Notes under the pieces: generated by a model
The model's database searches: none
What the model was told of the DNA's origin: nothing
The model's input: only the letters and a program-made list of their open reading frames with translations
Program-made: the position numbers and the translations under genes
Assembly (NCBI GenBank): GCA_033439255.1
Contig: CM065889.1
Location: 806,001 to 870,000 of the forward strand
Direction of reading: 5' to 3'
Length of the DNA stretch: 64,000 bases
Source of the DNA: Hericium rajendrae
Lineage: Eukaryota > Basidiomycota > Agaricomycetes > Russulales > Hericiaceae
In this document: positions 10,655-22,365 of the stretch, in pieces
How the letters are laid out: each line of letters begins with the position of its first letter
Numbering within the stretch: position 1 is the first letter of the stretch

Positions 10655-12490
10655 TCAATGCATAGCGGCTGGATTAGCCTTTTGGAAGATGACACGCATC
10701 CTCTCGAAGATACGGTCCATCCTGCTTGTGACCTATGGTGTGCATGAAATCCAACATCAACGCCCAACATCGCCAGACCAAGAGCAGACAAGACTCACAG
10801 AGAGTATGAAGCCCATTTTGAAGATTTTGCTGTAACCCGGCATAGAAGCAGGCTGCGGTTCCACCGGAGTGCGACATTCAATTGACGTGTTTGAGACCGT
10901 CGACACCTGAAAACCGCGACTGCATCAATACGTGTGTGAAGGTGTGCTATACAAGAACGTACCGAAGCCAACGTGCGCAAGTCCGTCTCGATATCATCAA
11001 GCGCAAAAGAAGGCATAACAGGCTGCGTTCCTGCGTCAACGCACACAAATATATGTAGAAAAGCGACGTCGTCGTACCCCGTAGAGCTGGGAAGGACTAT
11101 CAGGCGTTAGTGGCTCTTGGGGGATCAGCGACGGCCAGAAGAGGTACACGTCGTAATCGTCCTCGTCGCCACCGTCGTCCCAACCCGTCACTAAACGCTG
11201 CTCACTGGGGATATACTCGTGCATGGAGGTCTAGGATGGCAGACGAGCGAGATGGGAGGTGGGAGGGGGTGTGAGAGGGCGGTGGGGCCTTCATTTTGGG
11301 GAGGAAATGAGGCCGGTTTATGCGAGGGCGGCGACCTCGTAATTGGCAGGGAAGCCACCGATACCCAGCTGGGTGGGCCCGCCAAACGGGATAGCACAGG
11401 CGCCCACAACTCCTCCCGCCGGTCGCTGCCTCAGTGACCAGCCCGCAGTAGGATAACTCGTGGGCGCATTGAAGGCACGGTGTCGCTACCCACACGAAGG
11501 GTCCACGTAGGGCTTCACCGCTCTGAGGAACAAGGCTCATGGGACAAGTTTTTTGCTCTAGGTGAGTACACGATCTCTTGGGGTCTTGCCGCTAATGTGC
11601 CTCCGCGTTTTGAGTGCGTGCAGACGGAGATCGACCTTCGTGCGCTGATCTCCGTCGCCACTGCCCCATGCAGATCATGCCTAGACCTCTCGGGGCGACC
11701 GAATCTCGCACGCGACATCAGCATTGCAAGGGCCATACCAGAGAACGCGGGCGAGAGTTGCGGTCCCGCAACGAAGATGAGGTTGCTCTCGCCGTCTCTC
11801 AGCTCTCTTCAAGCGTCTGGAGATGTCCCGCAACATTGATCCAGGCATTTGAGGGAATCTGCATCCGTCGTCATTCTATCCATTTCATCTTCAGCAACTC
11901 GAGAAATTGAGTCGCTGAAGGTGAGCCTGCCGACGCGCGCTAATATCACACCCGTCACGCCGACACGTGACAGTGTGACAAGCGCGTCGCCTGCAGAGGA
12001 CGACGACGGAAAAGCTGGCTTTCTCAAAAGTCTGTGGTCATATGTGTGTAAAAGTCAGCCAGACAAGAGTATGAACATACCTTCAACATAAATGATGCAG
12101 CGGGACATCCATGATTCCATCGTCTCTTCCAAGTAGGTTGCCGTCGGTCGGGCGTTCGACGATATGGGGTGCGGGCTCCTCCTGCTCGTTCATCCAGACA
12201 GATCCGCGTCGTTTGGTGAAGCCCGTCCCACGGAGCATGGCGCTCATCCGGATCGACGTCAGGCGGAATCCGAAGTCGAAAAAATCCAGCAAGCAATTAT
12301 GACAGGGTTCGAGAGAGTAAACGTCCATCCAAGAGCCATCTGAGAACAAATCACCAAGTGTCAAGGTCCCGTATGCATTCCTCCCACCTAGGCCGCCCGC
12401 CGCCAGGAGCGCGGTGATTTGTCGACCAGCCGTTGGATGCCGCCGACCAGAAAACGTCGCGAATATCGAAGGAAAGAGTGGCATAAAACG
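10655..12490 (-). CDS. Unrecognised intron-rich gene (3' exons clear, 5' exons uncertain)
   Basis: I do not recognise the family. Clean splicing supports the 3' half: exon about 11329-11470 ending GGPTQLGIGGFPANYE, then RLVTGWDDGGDEDDYDVYLF and WPSLIPQEPLTPDSPSQLYG (11081-11200), PVMPSFALDDIETDLRTLAS, VSTVSNTSIECRTPVEPQPA plus KIFKMGFILS, and a last exon VTSRMDRIFERMRVIFQKAN ending at TGA 10655-10657. Upstream on the same strand 12083-12484 is open and reads TLGDLFSDGSWMDVYSLEPC, MLRGTGFTKRRGSVWMNEQE, but I could not join it without a frame problem around 11500-11850. The acidic run and Pro-rich stretches suggest a soluble protein; no catalytic motif is seen. The number of exons and the start are guesses. 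Confidence 0.4.
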
Positions 12491-14362
12491 GTGAGTGTAC
12501 GTGAGATGGTCGCCTCGAAGGTCTCAAGAAAGAGAAGATGCTCCCGAAGTGATCAGCCCGCTGAGTTTTGGGCAAGACCATGGCGAGCCTCAAGACAACA
12601 TGACTGTTGGCCCCGCCGTTTCCCGGAGACCTCCAAAGACCCTCTGCCAGAGAAATTCGGTCCTTGATCGGACCATCCCTGGTCAGCCCTACAGCTATGG
12701 TCTCGACGATGAGTGAAGGCAGAGAAGGGACAACAATAAGTGGGACAACGTGCTTGTGGAAGCGAGCGGACGGCTACGAATCGGGCCCCTTGCGCGGCAA
12801 CGACAAATTCATCCCCAGAACTCCGCTCCTCGTGTTTGCCGTCTCCTCCCATTCTCTGGCACCCCCCTCGAATGTCGTTTTAATTTTTAATATTCTTTTC
12901 CGGGGCGCTCATGCTGTAGCATATCACGCTCAGATTTTTCTCCTTTTTTTTCCCTCCTTTCTACGCTCCCCATTCACCTCTTTGAATAACCTCCCGGAAA
13001 GGGACGAGCCGCACGCGACGGGCCGGTCTTGCAAGTGCTCTTGGACAACATTTTTATACTCGTCTTCACCTGGACAAGTTTGAATCTCCTTGTCGGCTGT
13101 CACCTCCCAGCGGTCCCCTTCCCTCGCAAAGCAATGAGAAACATGGTGCCGTGCATAGGAGAGTTGTGATGAACCCAGGGAGGAGTTGGTCTTGGTGGAG
13201 CTGGTCTTGGAGGAGCTGCGGCGTTGGTGTTGCTTCGCTGAGGTGATACTTGCATCCATCTCGAGGTGCTTGAAACCTGATGGTGCTCGACGTATTCATC
13301 TGGTGGTCCTGGATGCATCCATCCTGCTGCGCGCCTGGTGGAATCCAGAATCCAGTCATTCAGCCTAACAGCTGTCCACCCCAACCCATCCAGCTGCCTG
13401 CCGATGCTGCAGCAACCAATGAAGAACAACGAGCCTTTCGACCCCGGCAAACCGTCTAGATACCACCATTCTTAACGCCAGTGTCTCTCCTCCTTGCCTC
13501 GCTACTCGCCATGCTTTGTCGCGGTCTCTCGTCTTCAACTTTCACATGCACCGTCCATTCATCTCACCGGTTGGGCCTCGAGAGTTTGTTCTTCCAATCC
13601 TCCGCCAAACGTTACCTCAAGATTCTGACACATGCGATGCATAGTAATCCGTCCAACGCAATGCGTCACAACTGACTCTCCTCCTATGATACCCCGCATA
13701 TTCCCTCCCCCGCGCAATGTCAATATTCCTTAAGACTTTCTCGTTGCATCGTCTCCCAGCGCCTTGAACTTTTTGCAAGGTGTCAGGGCCGAGTTCCTGT
13801 GCACCGGCGACAGGAGATTTAAGGTGCCCCTCCGACCCCGTTGAGCGGCGTACTGCTTCATCTCAAGCACCGTCACTTTCCACCGTTGTTGTACTTATGT
13901 GTTGGTCTTCACCACCGCCCAGCATCCTGCGTTTGCCTTTACTGTTTTCTCAGGCTGTCAATTTCCCACCCGGCCCTGATCTGGATGTATGACATGCTTC
14001 CTGCTTCTCTCCACGTCCGTCGTGCCTATTGATACAACTAGCAGTCCGTCTCAGGGCACTGTCAGAAATATATTCTCTATCTTTATTGAGTGCCCCTCTC
14101 AAGTGCGAGTGACTGTTGGCAGCGCCATCTGTTGGAACCTCCTTCGCGCCGTTGCTCTGGTCCGATGTATCCACTCTTTTCCTTCTCGATGTATGGGACC
14201 AGGCACGATTCATACTTCCATTCAATCCTTATTGCTTGCGAGTATGATTGAACAATATCATTGGTTTTCTCTCCACAGTTTTCTCTTCACTACGTCTGCA
14301 TTGGTTTCTCATTGCTTGGCTACAGAACACAAGACTGCGTGCTTCGTGCATGAATGGTACGC
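12491..14362. other. Large intergenic region, no gene seen
   Basis: Nearly 1.9 kb with only short, feature-less open frames on both strands. A small tandem repeat (GGAGCTGGTCTTGGT-like units) lies at about 13180-13215. Pyrimidine-rich tracts are frequent. It may hold promoters or untranslated regions of neighbouring genes or a missed, heavily interrupted gene. Confidence 0.4.
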
Positions 14363-15331
14363 CTAACAAGAGTTGTTAAGATACCCCGTAAGCGCCGTCT
14401 TCTCAGCGCTATCCACAGTGAGTCCGTAGTAGTGCTTCACAGTCACCCATGCCCTGACATATTCGCACACGAAGCTCGCAAGGGGCGGAACCCACTTCGC
14501 GACATCCTTGTCGCCTTTCCATCCCGTCTCGATCAGATGCCAATTCTTACAGACAGTAAGAAGCGTGGCTCACCCTTGGATTCGTTCAAGTTGTCAGTCA
14601 CAGCTACGAGCTGAGGTCGAGTAAGATCGTTTGCGAAGGCTTCGCGCTGAGCAGCTGTCCAATCTCTGGCGCCGGACAGCCAAGCCTGTTTGTTCATGTC
14701 GATCAGTCTCTCGTTTTTGTGGCTGTCAATAGATTGCCAATGCTCACCTCTTTCAGTGGGACCAAATGATCCTGAACAACACCATCAGCTTCTCGATGAT
14801 TCGCATGCGAGCACTTTTCCACTTACAATATCGAGATCGCTGGCGAGATTGGTAGCCACGTTGTCGTACGGCGAGACCCAATTTCCCGACGTAGCTGCGC
14901 ACGAGCTGTCGGTGACGACATTGGTGCCGTCCCTCTTCAACACCGCTGAGAATACGGCCCGGTTCAATAAGATCCTAGAGCGATCATCGAGCACTCACTT
15001 TCGCGCGTGTCGCAACCATCGACTAGATCAGGTTTTTGTCAGCTGCATTCAAGATCTTATTGGGGTATTGGCTTACTGGTGTCCCAGGTTTTGAACAGAT
15101 CTCTGGCATAGGCCGGCGAATTCGAGTCCACTGCGACGGTGACTACATCGACCATCGAAGATCTCTCAGTCAGTAAGGGAGACAGCAAAATGACGACTCG
15201 GACTCACGCGCGCTGAGATACGTCTTGGCTGTCGCTACAGACACCGGCGCTGGCAGAGCCCTTGGAGCTGGTGCCGCCAGTGCAGAAGGTAGCACTGCCA
15301 GGAGGACGAGTGGAAAGGTTTTGCAGATCAT
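14363..15331 (-). CDS. Secreted HNH nuclease, DUF1524 (GmrSD C-terminal type)
   Basis: Predicted extracellular endonuclease. The start at 15329-15331 was chosen because MICKTFPLVLLAVLPSALA is a clear signal peptide; an in-frame ATG 14 codons upstream would bury it. After the mature start come SPAYARDLFKTWDT and VDGCDTRE, TSGNWVSPYDNVATNLASDL, then the His-containing DIDHLVPLKEAW made by joining exons across introns near 14826 and 14752, and LTRPQLVAVTDNLNESKG with the paired Asn of the HNH fold. The end AWVTVKHYYGLTVDSAEKTA is also typical, and the protein stops at 14363-14365. Four or five introns. The intact His/Asn residues suggest an active enzyme. DUF1524 is also the C-terminal domain of bacterial GmrSD restriction enzymes, but here it stands alone behind a signal peptide. 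Confidence 0.85.
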
Positions 15332-15405
15332 AGTTCGTCGCGGTTTGTGGGTCGGGGTGCTGTTGGCCTGCATTGATCTCTATCCTCACAGTGCTATCTG
15401 TCCTC

Positions 15406-15413
15406 CTTATATA
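15406..15413 (-). promoter_or_regulatory. TATA box of the secreted nuclease gene
   Basis: TATATAAG on the minus strand, about 75 bases before the start codon; spacing fits a core promoter. Confidence 0.45.
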
Positions 15414-15985
15414 TTCCCCGCAACATTGGGAACATACCATTGGTGAACTGCATGCCAAGCCTTCTGTCAAACGTGCCGCATGCACGCATGGCCGTAAACG
15501 TTCATGGACTCGAGGTTCAGGCAACACGCCCACATCATTCTCATCCTTTAGCTGGGAGTCTTAGTGTCTTTCATGTGATACCAAAGGTAGATAGAGATAT
15601 CCGGCATCGTCTGATATCGCAGCGTCGAACGCAGTAAGACTCAGTAATATTTCTGAGACCGACCACGCGCGTGCGAGGAGATAGCATGTGGAATCCGCCG
15701 AGCATCGATGCGATTTGAAGCGCTTGATATCGAAAAGCACATATTACTCGATAAGATTTCACATGCATTATCTACTTACCCTGCTAAGTGTCCGCTCAAT
15801 AAGGCAAAATATATACGAACCGAAGAAAAGAAAGAGAGGACTCGGGCCAAGAAACTATGGCAGTTCCTTACTGCTGACCTCTCACACGTTCCCGCCCGCC
15901 GCGTTCATCACCAAACGTCTCCATTGACCATCACCCACAATCTATCCATCGCTGCCCCTCCGCTGGTCGGTGGCATGCACGGTCA
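15414..15985. other. Intergenic, no gene seen
   Basis: Upstream region of the secreted nuclease gene and 3' flank of the multi-pass membrane protein gene. No coding signal that I trust. Confidence 0.45.
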
Positions 15986-18401
15986 TTATCTGCGGCTCAA
16001 CGGCAATGCCGATTTGAATCTTGGCGCGCTCTCAGCATGGTCGTTCTGTCCTGTCGCGTGCCGTCTAACGCCGTTGACCCGGCCAGGCCCCAGACGAGCT
16101 ACTGGGGCCTTCGTGGGTGTTGGACCGCTCAACGTAAGTAGGTTTGTGCTCCGGAAGACCAAGGATGCGCTGAGTGGGCGTTGGGGATATCCGTCCCACG
16201 CAGGCGACGGACGACTCGGTGTGGGCGTGCGCCGGCCTGCGGGATGGAAGTCCAAGCTTGGCGCGACGGAGTGGACTGACTGGCGGCCGGGAGTGAGAGA
16301 ACGTGGCGTGATAACGTGCGGTGTCCGCGACACGTTCGGGTAGGCACTCGATTGACCGGGCATGGAGTTCGGGTATGCCTGGTACGGATCGGGAACACCA
16401 AAGGGAACGGTATATGAGCGCGCATGATTGAGGCTCGTCTGTCTGGGAGAAATAGATGGTGGCAAGTAACCTGGAGACAAGATGCGGGGAATATATTGAG
16501 GAGGCTGGCCGATGTGGTCCCACGATGTCGACGACTCAAAGCCATTTTCTGGGGGCGTGATATAACCTGCGGTGCCTCCCATGTAGTAGTTCGAGAAAGC
16601 CTTTGTCCTTTGTTCTGGTTCGCCTGTGATAAAAGGGTGGAGGAGGCATTGGACGACATAGTCATAACGGACCCGGGAGTGTCATATCGCGGCACTGGAT
16701 AATGGGAATGATTGAGAAATGGCAAAGTTCGAGGCATCTGTCCGACTTGTCCGACTTGCATCTGAGTATCCGCATGACTTGATGCTTGAGAAACCGAGGA
16801 TGGACTTCTCGGCGTAGGCAAGGACGCAGGAACCCCGCGGTGATAGGCGCCTTGCTGCCATGATGCGGAAGCAAGAGCTGCTGGAAGGTAGCCTGCGTCG
16901 CCATTGACGACACGAAGGGCATCATAACGAGGAAGACCCAAAATTGACGCTCTATCATCTGATAGGGAGCCTGTTTCGAGAAGCCCTGTTTCGGAAGTTG
17001 CGGAGGAAGGCGACCGCTTCCGGTTGTCCTCGTGTCCGAGGCCTTCACTCTTCGGGGTTGGTGGCAAGCCCAGTTCGGCTTTGCCAGTTAAAGACTCTAC
17101 CGGCTTTGGGAGACAAGCCATCACACTTACATAAAGCAGGTAAATGACGACTGGATATATCATCAGCAGCCTTCATAGTCTACAACGGCAAGCGACTGAC
17201 AAAGGCCGGATATAGCGCATGATCCTATGAGAAATACAAAATCCATGGTGTTGCAAGCTATGCCGGTACATCGCATCCCTTAGCGAGCGGAACTATGAGG
17301 ATGGGCAAATGGTCCTCACCAAACTTCCCACAAGACGATCTCATGGCGTAAAACAAGAAAATCACGGCACTGGCTTCAAAATCCTTAGCTTTGGTTCCAG
17401 ATAGAATCTCTATGGCCCGACGACTTACCAACGTGGAACAATACTAGCGTCACTGTGCGAGCGATATCAAGCCATAGGCGAAATATCACCACAATCCTGA
17501 GATGCATGGAAAATTAGCATTTGAACTTCGGGCCAGCGAGAATGATACCTACATTAAATAAAGCAAGATAGCGGTGAAGGCGTAAAGGCCGACGAGGCTC
17601 GTAAGAAATGCCCCTATGATCCAAAGATTACTGATCTGCGCAGCGCAGGAGCTTTAGCGAACACCTACTTTGAAAGGTGCTGAAGGTGCTCCAACCGCGG
17701 ACGAGCATCACGAGAAGCAAGCCACCCAAGCCAAGACACATAAATATAAGAATCGCTGGAGAACGAGTCAGTATGGTTCCGAATGCGGGGTGCATTGATC
17801 ACTTACAGAAGAGTACAATCCGCACTCGGCGGAAAACGATCCAGCGGTCCATAGCTCTCGAAGATAAACAGAAAAGGAGAGTGGATTGAGAAAGAACAAA
17901 GTAGTCTCAAAAGAAGGGCGAAAGCGAAAAATAAAACGCGACCAGGATCCTCCACCGAGCAAAGGGAGGCCTGAACCGTGCGGAGGACTGACGCAGTCAG
18001 TACGAAGAAGTGAAACGTAGGTCCAGTGACCCAGTCCACGATGCAAAGTGTTTATGAGGGCATACTGATATTCCGGTACGTCTCATGCGTTCTCCGTTGA
18101 CAACTACGGCAGATAACAGATGGACAGTTACCCGACAGAAGACTCATACTCACCTGACAGCGTAAGCGCTGGGAAGATTCGGCGCCATAAACGAAGGATA
18201 TGAGTCCCGCGCGCACCAAGGCAACCGCTCATAAGAATGAGATGGAACATATTGATGAGAAGTAGACGGTCAGAAGCAAGAGCGAGGGGAAGGTATCACG
18301 ATCACGTGGACCGTATTCACCTGCACATGACATGCCGTGCGAAAAAAAGGTTGCGCATACCGCGACGCAACCGCGACGCGCTGCGACGTGTCGACCGCCA
18401 T
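15986..18401 (-). CDS. Multi-pass membrane protein with long Ser/Pro-rich tail, family unknown
   Basis: The 5' half (17.1-18.4 kb) is a chain of short exons, each giving one or two hydrophobic helices: ALVRAGLISFVYGA, TGPTFHFFVLTASVLRT, RVLFFAFALLLRLLC, ILIFMCLGLGGLLLVMLV, LWIIGAFLTSLVGLYAFTAI, IVVIFRLWLDIARTVTLVLF and IYPVVIYLLYVSVMACLP, about seven in all. The second half is one long hydrophilic, Ser/Pro/Tyr-rich tail of about 390 residues, beginning KPVESLTGKAELGLPPTPKS and ending RFKSALPLSRR at 15986. That layout resembles a fungal seven-helix receptor, but I see no diagnostic receptor motif. One A is missing from the run opposite 16609-16611, where QNK should continue as RTKAFSNYYMGG. 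The start is uncertain (18399-18401 or 18418-18420). Confidence 0.6.
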
Positions 18402-19206
18402 CTGATGATTGGGACTGCATCTCTTGCGCCCGAGGTCAAGACAGAGACACCGTCTCCCTGTCCCAGTAATTCGACGTCAGCACTGGCGCCCTGCTGTGAG
18501 TTTCACGACGCAATATTGACCTCAAGATAAGTTTATTGGGCGTAACAAACCAATTATGAGGAAATGATCTGCAAGGCATCGTGTCAAAGAACATATATCA
18601 TGGACGAGTGACCGCAATGACGCAGATGTCCAACGTCTTCCGTGTGGGTTTGATTGTTATCGGGAGTTCACGTGGTAGAAAACCTTTTTTGATAGGCTGA
18701 GCCGCAATAGGTGGGAATCAGAGTCAAGTACGCACTGGTGCCAAAAAAAAAAAGGAGGATATACATCCCAGCTCATGCTTATTCCTCGTCGAAATAAATC
18801 CGCAAAATAGTTTCGTCAGTCGTCTAGTTCTGGCGCGGCTTGGCATTTGGCGTTCCTAGCTCAACCGGTGCGTGTAGCTCCGTGATGTATTCCTCTATAA
18901 AGATGCCAGCCGTCAGGAAAGACCGCCCATTATACTGTTTGAGAGAATAACTGTCGGTCAAATGCCACAGATAATGGATTGTCCATGTCGATCAATGCGT
19001 ACCAGTCTGACCCTACTATCACCGCATGTCCGAAGCACGAAGCCCTATCGTCCGACGAGGTGTACCATTAATCCCGTGTATTATTCTCACATTTGAAAGC
19101 GGAGCGGGAACCATGTAATTCGTCTGTCCTGAAATCCAGCACACGAGGGAAATGGGTATTACAGCAGAATCCGTTATTCGAGTTCAACGGTTCGTAATGC
19201 AGTCCG
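18402..19206. other. Intergenic, no gene seen
   Basis: AT-richer spacer with an A11 run at 18743-18753. No open frame with coding character; includes the 3' flank of the dehydrogenase. Confidence 0.5.
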
Positions 19207-20518
19207 TCATGTCGAGAACAGGTGCTCCTCAACTATCGTCTTGACTCTGGGATACTTCTGAGCCAAAATATCGACCATTTCGTCCTAGACAGTTCGTCAG
19301 TTAGACCAATTACGATATCTGAAAGGATTAGTTCTCACCCAGATCCGCCTTTGAGCTTCCGCGCCCTTCATACTTAAGACGAAGTCGCTAGACTCGCGAA
19401 CATCAAGGTCAGAGATATATGCACCACGCAACTGATCCTCCTTCTCAGGGGCGCCATTCGCGGCCCAAACGAGCTGTCGACTTCCTTGTTCGGCAGTGCG
19501 GGCGATGAGCTTCGATAAAGACCAGAAAAAAATCTTGGTTAGCAGAGGCTGGTCTCGGTTCAAGCTGGATACACAGAAGCCAGGGTTGACGCTGCTGATG
19601 ATGAGGGGAGACATAGGTGGCAGCCGGTTGGTCAATTCGCGCGCCAGAAAAACATCGAGCACTGAGTAGGGGCGGACATCAGTACGCTTCTACTGTGCTG
19701 AATACGAAATATTACAGACGCTTCGAGTAGAAGTATCGTTGGCCCATGACACTGGTCAACTCGCATTAGCGAATATGGACATGACGGACGTGGAAGGCAG
19801 CACGCACCTGGACTTGCAGTAAGCCTTGTCGCTTGCTTTTTCCAAGATTTTTGGACTTGACAGTTCTTCATCGTTGACTTCAGCCCAGAAATGTACCTCG
19901 CTTGCGACGATGACGATCCGAGGGCGTACAGAGAAAGACGAAGCCGTCCTCGACATGATTGGCAACAGGAGTATTGACAGAAGGGCGCAAGACAGATCGT
20001 TAGTTTGCAAACTATGCGCTAGGTGAGCAAGCATTTTTTAACGATTGCAGCAGAAAGAAAATGCCTCCTCTCCCAGCCATCACCTGTAATCTCATAATTC
20101 TGCGTTGCGATTGCTGCATTGTACACCAAGATATCTAACTTTTTTTCTTCTTGCTCAAACTTAGTGGCGAAATCCGCGACAGAATCGAATTTGGCGAGGT
20201 CTACCAACCTCACTTCAATATTCTGGAAGCCTGTGTCTTCCTGTATCGCTGGGCAGAAAGTGCTGTCATCATCATACTCAAACTGCGACATGGGAGAACA
20301 ACGCGCACCTAAGAGCGCCGAGTGACCTCTTGAGGCATCTCGACAGGCCAAAACAAGCTTGCCCGGACCCATGCGTGCGAAATGTTTCGCTGCCTCGAAT
20401 CCGATTCCGCCATTCGCGCCAACGACGACCACCGTTTTCCCAGAGAGATCACGCTTCACCGGTGGGGGAAGGACGTAAATTGTGAACGGAGAAGCTGTAG
20501 AATCGAGAGTTTGGCCAT
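19207..20518 (-). CDS. Short-chain dehydrogenase/reductase (SDR)
   Basis: NAD(P)-dependent oxidoreductase of the retinol-dehydrogenase-like fungal SDR group; substrate unknown. The start at 20516-20518 gives MAKLSILQLLRSQFT, which matches the usual N-terminus once one base is restored in the G-run at 20464-20468; the Rossmann stretch then reads KTVVVVGANGGIGFEAAKHF (TGxxxGIG type) and LDILVYNAAIA (NNAG-type). LVLACRD follows the cofactor strand. The catalytic Tyr-Lys pair appears as YFYSK, split just before LLDVFLARELTNRLPP by an intron whose donor is near 19718. The end DEMVDILAQKYPRVKTIVEE stops at 19207-19209. One intron near 20035-20085 lacks a clear GT donor (a GC donor is possible). A truncated relative lies 0.8 kb downstream on the plus axis (21306-22015). 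Confidence 0.85.
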
Positions 20519-21305
20519 GGTGAAAAGATTCGATGGGGTGACCTATTCCCATCGAGAGGTATTTATCCTAGACTAAGATACTCAATCAGCCTCTGTTGCC
20601 CATCCTCCAAGTACCCATTGTATGCAGAAGATGAGAATCCCCATTACTAAGCGCCTGATTGCAAACATTCGGAGGTGAGCGTGTCAGAAAGGATACATAA
20701 CAGAATGCATTGCATACCAGAAAGCTACCAGAAGACCAGGTTATAATAAACATCGGGCGACGATTGAGTGGGGAAGATTCAATGCTGACGAATGCATACG
20801 ACAGCAACTCGTGTGGATTGGTTGTCAGCAATTAGTCTCCGTTGCTGACCTTACACAGAAGATATTCGTTCTTTGCTTAAATCCGACGGAACTGGCTCGG
20901 ATATGCAAGATCCTCGGAGGGAGGAAGCCTGTCGTAGGAAAGCGAATCGACTTACATTGCTAGCTACGAGAGACCACTTGATTCTCGATAGGAAAGGAAG
21001 CCGCAACGGGCTTATCCTGCCCGAGATAGGCATGCTGGTCCGAAATGAGAGGGTACAGGCTATGAGAATCAGAATGGCGCATAATGCGTGGTACGAGGAC
21101 CGATTGCCATGAGGGCGAGCATCTTGGAAGGTGTCAGAGATGATGTGTAAATGATAGACCGAAGACTATGAAATCTTCTGCGAGATGGGCCATGACATCC
21201 CAGGGATCACCGGTACTGAAGGGGTTCGGAAACAAAACTCAGATGAGCCTTAGGAATAAAAGTAATGATAAGTATAATACGGAGATAGAGTACGGAACAC
21301 AGATG
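20519..21305. other. Intergenic between the two dehydrogenase copies
   Basis: Promoter side of the intact dehydrogenase and 3' flank of the truncated copy. Short frames at 20586-21112 have no recognisable content. Confidence 0.45.
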
Positions 21306-22015
21306 ATCACGCCGACAACAAGTACTCACCGATTATAGTCTTGACTCCGGGATGCCTCTGGGCCAAAATCTCGACCGTTTCGTCCCAGAAAATCGGACAG
21401 GTTGGCGACTTTCATTCCTGAAACGAAGACTCTTCACGTAGATGCTCATATGAGCTTCCTCCCTTTTCTTGCCGAAGACAAAGTCGCTAGGCTCACGGAT
21501 GCCCAGGTTGGACGCATGCACGCTGCGCAGCTGGCCCTTCTTCTCAGTTGCTGTAGTCGCTTCTCAAACGAGATGCCGGCTCCCCTCTTCAGCTGCCCGA
21601 GCGAATATCTTCGCGATGGACCAGAATAAAATGCCAGAACAAAATCTGGACTTCCTAGTCTGCTTTTTGACCAAGTCAGATTGACACATGCCAGGGCATA
21701 CGGTGTTGATACTGAGGGGCGAGGTAAGGCGGAAGGCGGCTCATTAGCTCGTGTGTCAGGAAGATATCGAGCACTGGATACACGGATATCAGGATGGATG
21801 CGCTTCTGGCAAGCATGCCGTGCAACGCATATTTCGTCCAAAGGTATCGCTTCCTCGTCGTTCTGGCCACCTCAAATTAGCGGACGTAAGTACTTTTAGT
21901 TCAGAAGGTAGCACACACACCTGGACTTGCAGTAAACCTCGTCATGCGCCTTCTCCAGGATTTTTCGACTCGATAGTTCCTCGTCGGGCACGTCGACCCA
22001 GTAGTCGATGCAGTG
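21306..22015 (-). pseudogene. 5'-truncated duplicate of the short-chain dehydrogenase
   Basis: Matches the second half of the intact gene exon by exon: PDEELSSRKILEKAHDEVYC (intact: NDEELSSPKILEKASDKAYC), YLWTK at the catalytic Tyr-Lys position (intact: YFYSK), LDIFLTHELMSRLPP (intact: LDVFLARELTNRLPP), LGIREPSDFVFGKKREEAH, and the end ETVEILAQRHPGVKTII. The reading frame is broken more than once, and the whole N-terminal Rossmann half is missing: only 350 bases separate it from the proton-channel start and none look like SDR. Most likely a dead, truncated tandem duplicate; a badly assembled living paralogue is the alternative. Confidence 0.7.
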
Positions 22016-22365
22016 CTACATTTGCATTCGCAAAGAGGCTAGGAAGCGTATGCAAGCTGGTGCTAACTGTACAAGAAGGATAGTGAATTCAAAATGGATA
22101 TTAGTGAACTACAAAACACTTGCATTGCGACGCTCAAATGGCGCTACTCACGAGGCGGCGAGACTGAAGCGCACGGAGCGGGCGAACATCTGGAACGGCG
22201 GGATGAGGCATGCCAAGGTCTCCGAGGCATTCGACTGTTGGAAAATCGGTGCCGCCGACGTCGACGGAGATAAGAGACCGACGTGCGGCAAACGCGCGGG
22301 GAAAGTGCGGGGAACTGCAACGAACGCATCTATCACATGATCCCGTATCCTCCTTGCCTTCGACC

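Noticed and set aside
14363-15331. A GmrSD-like anti-phage or restriction system
   Set aside because: Only the C-terminal HNH domain is present, behind a secretion signal in a eukaryote; no GmrS-like DUF262 ATPase/GTPase part nearby.
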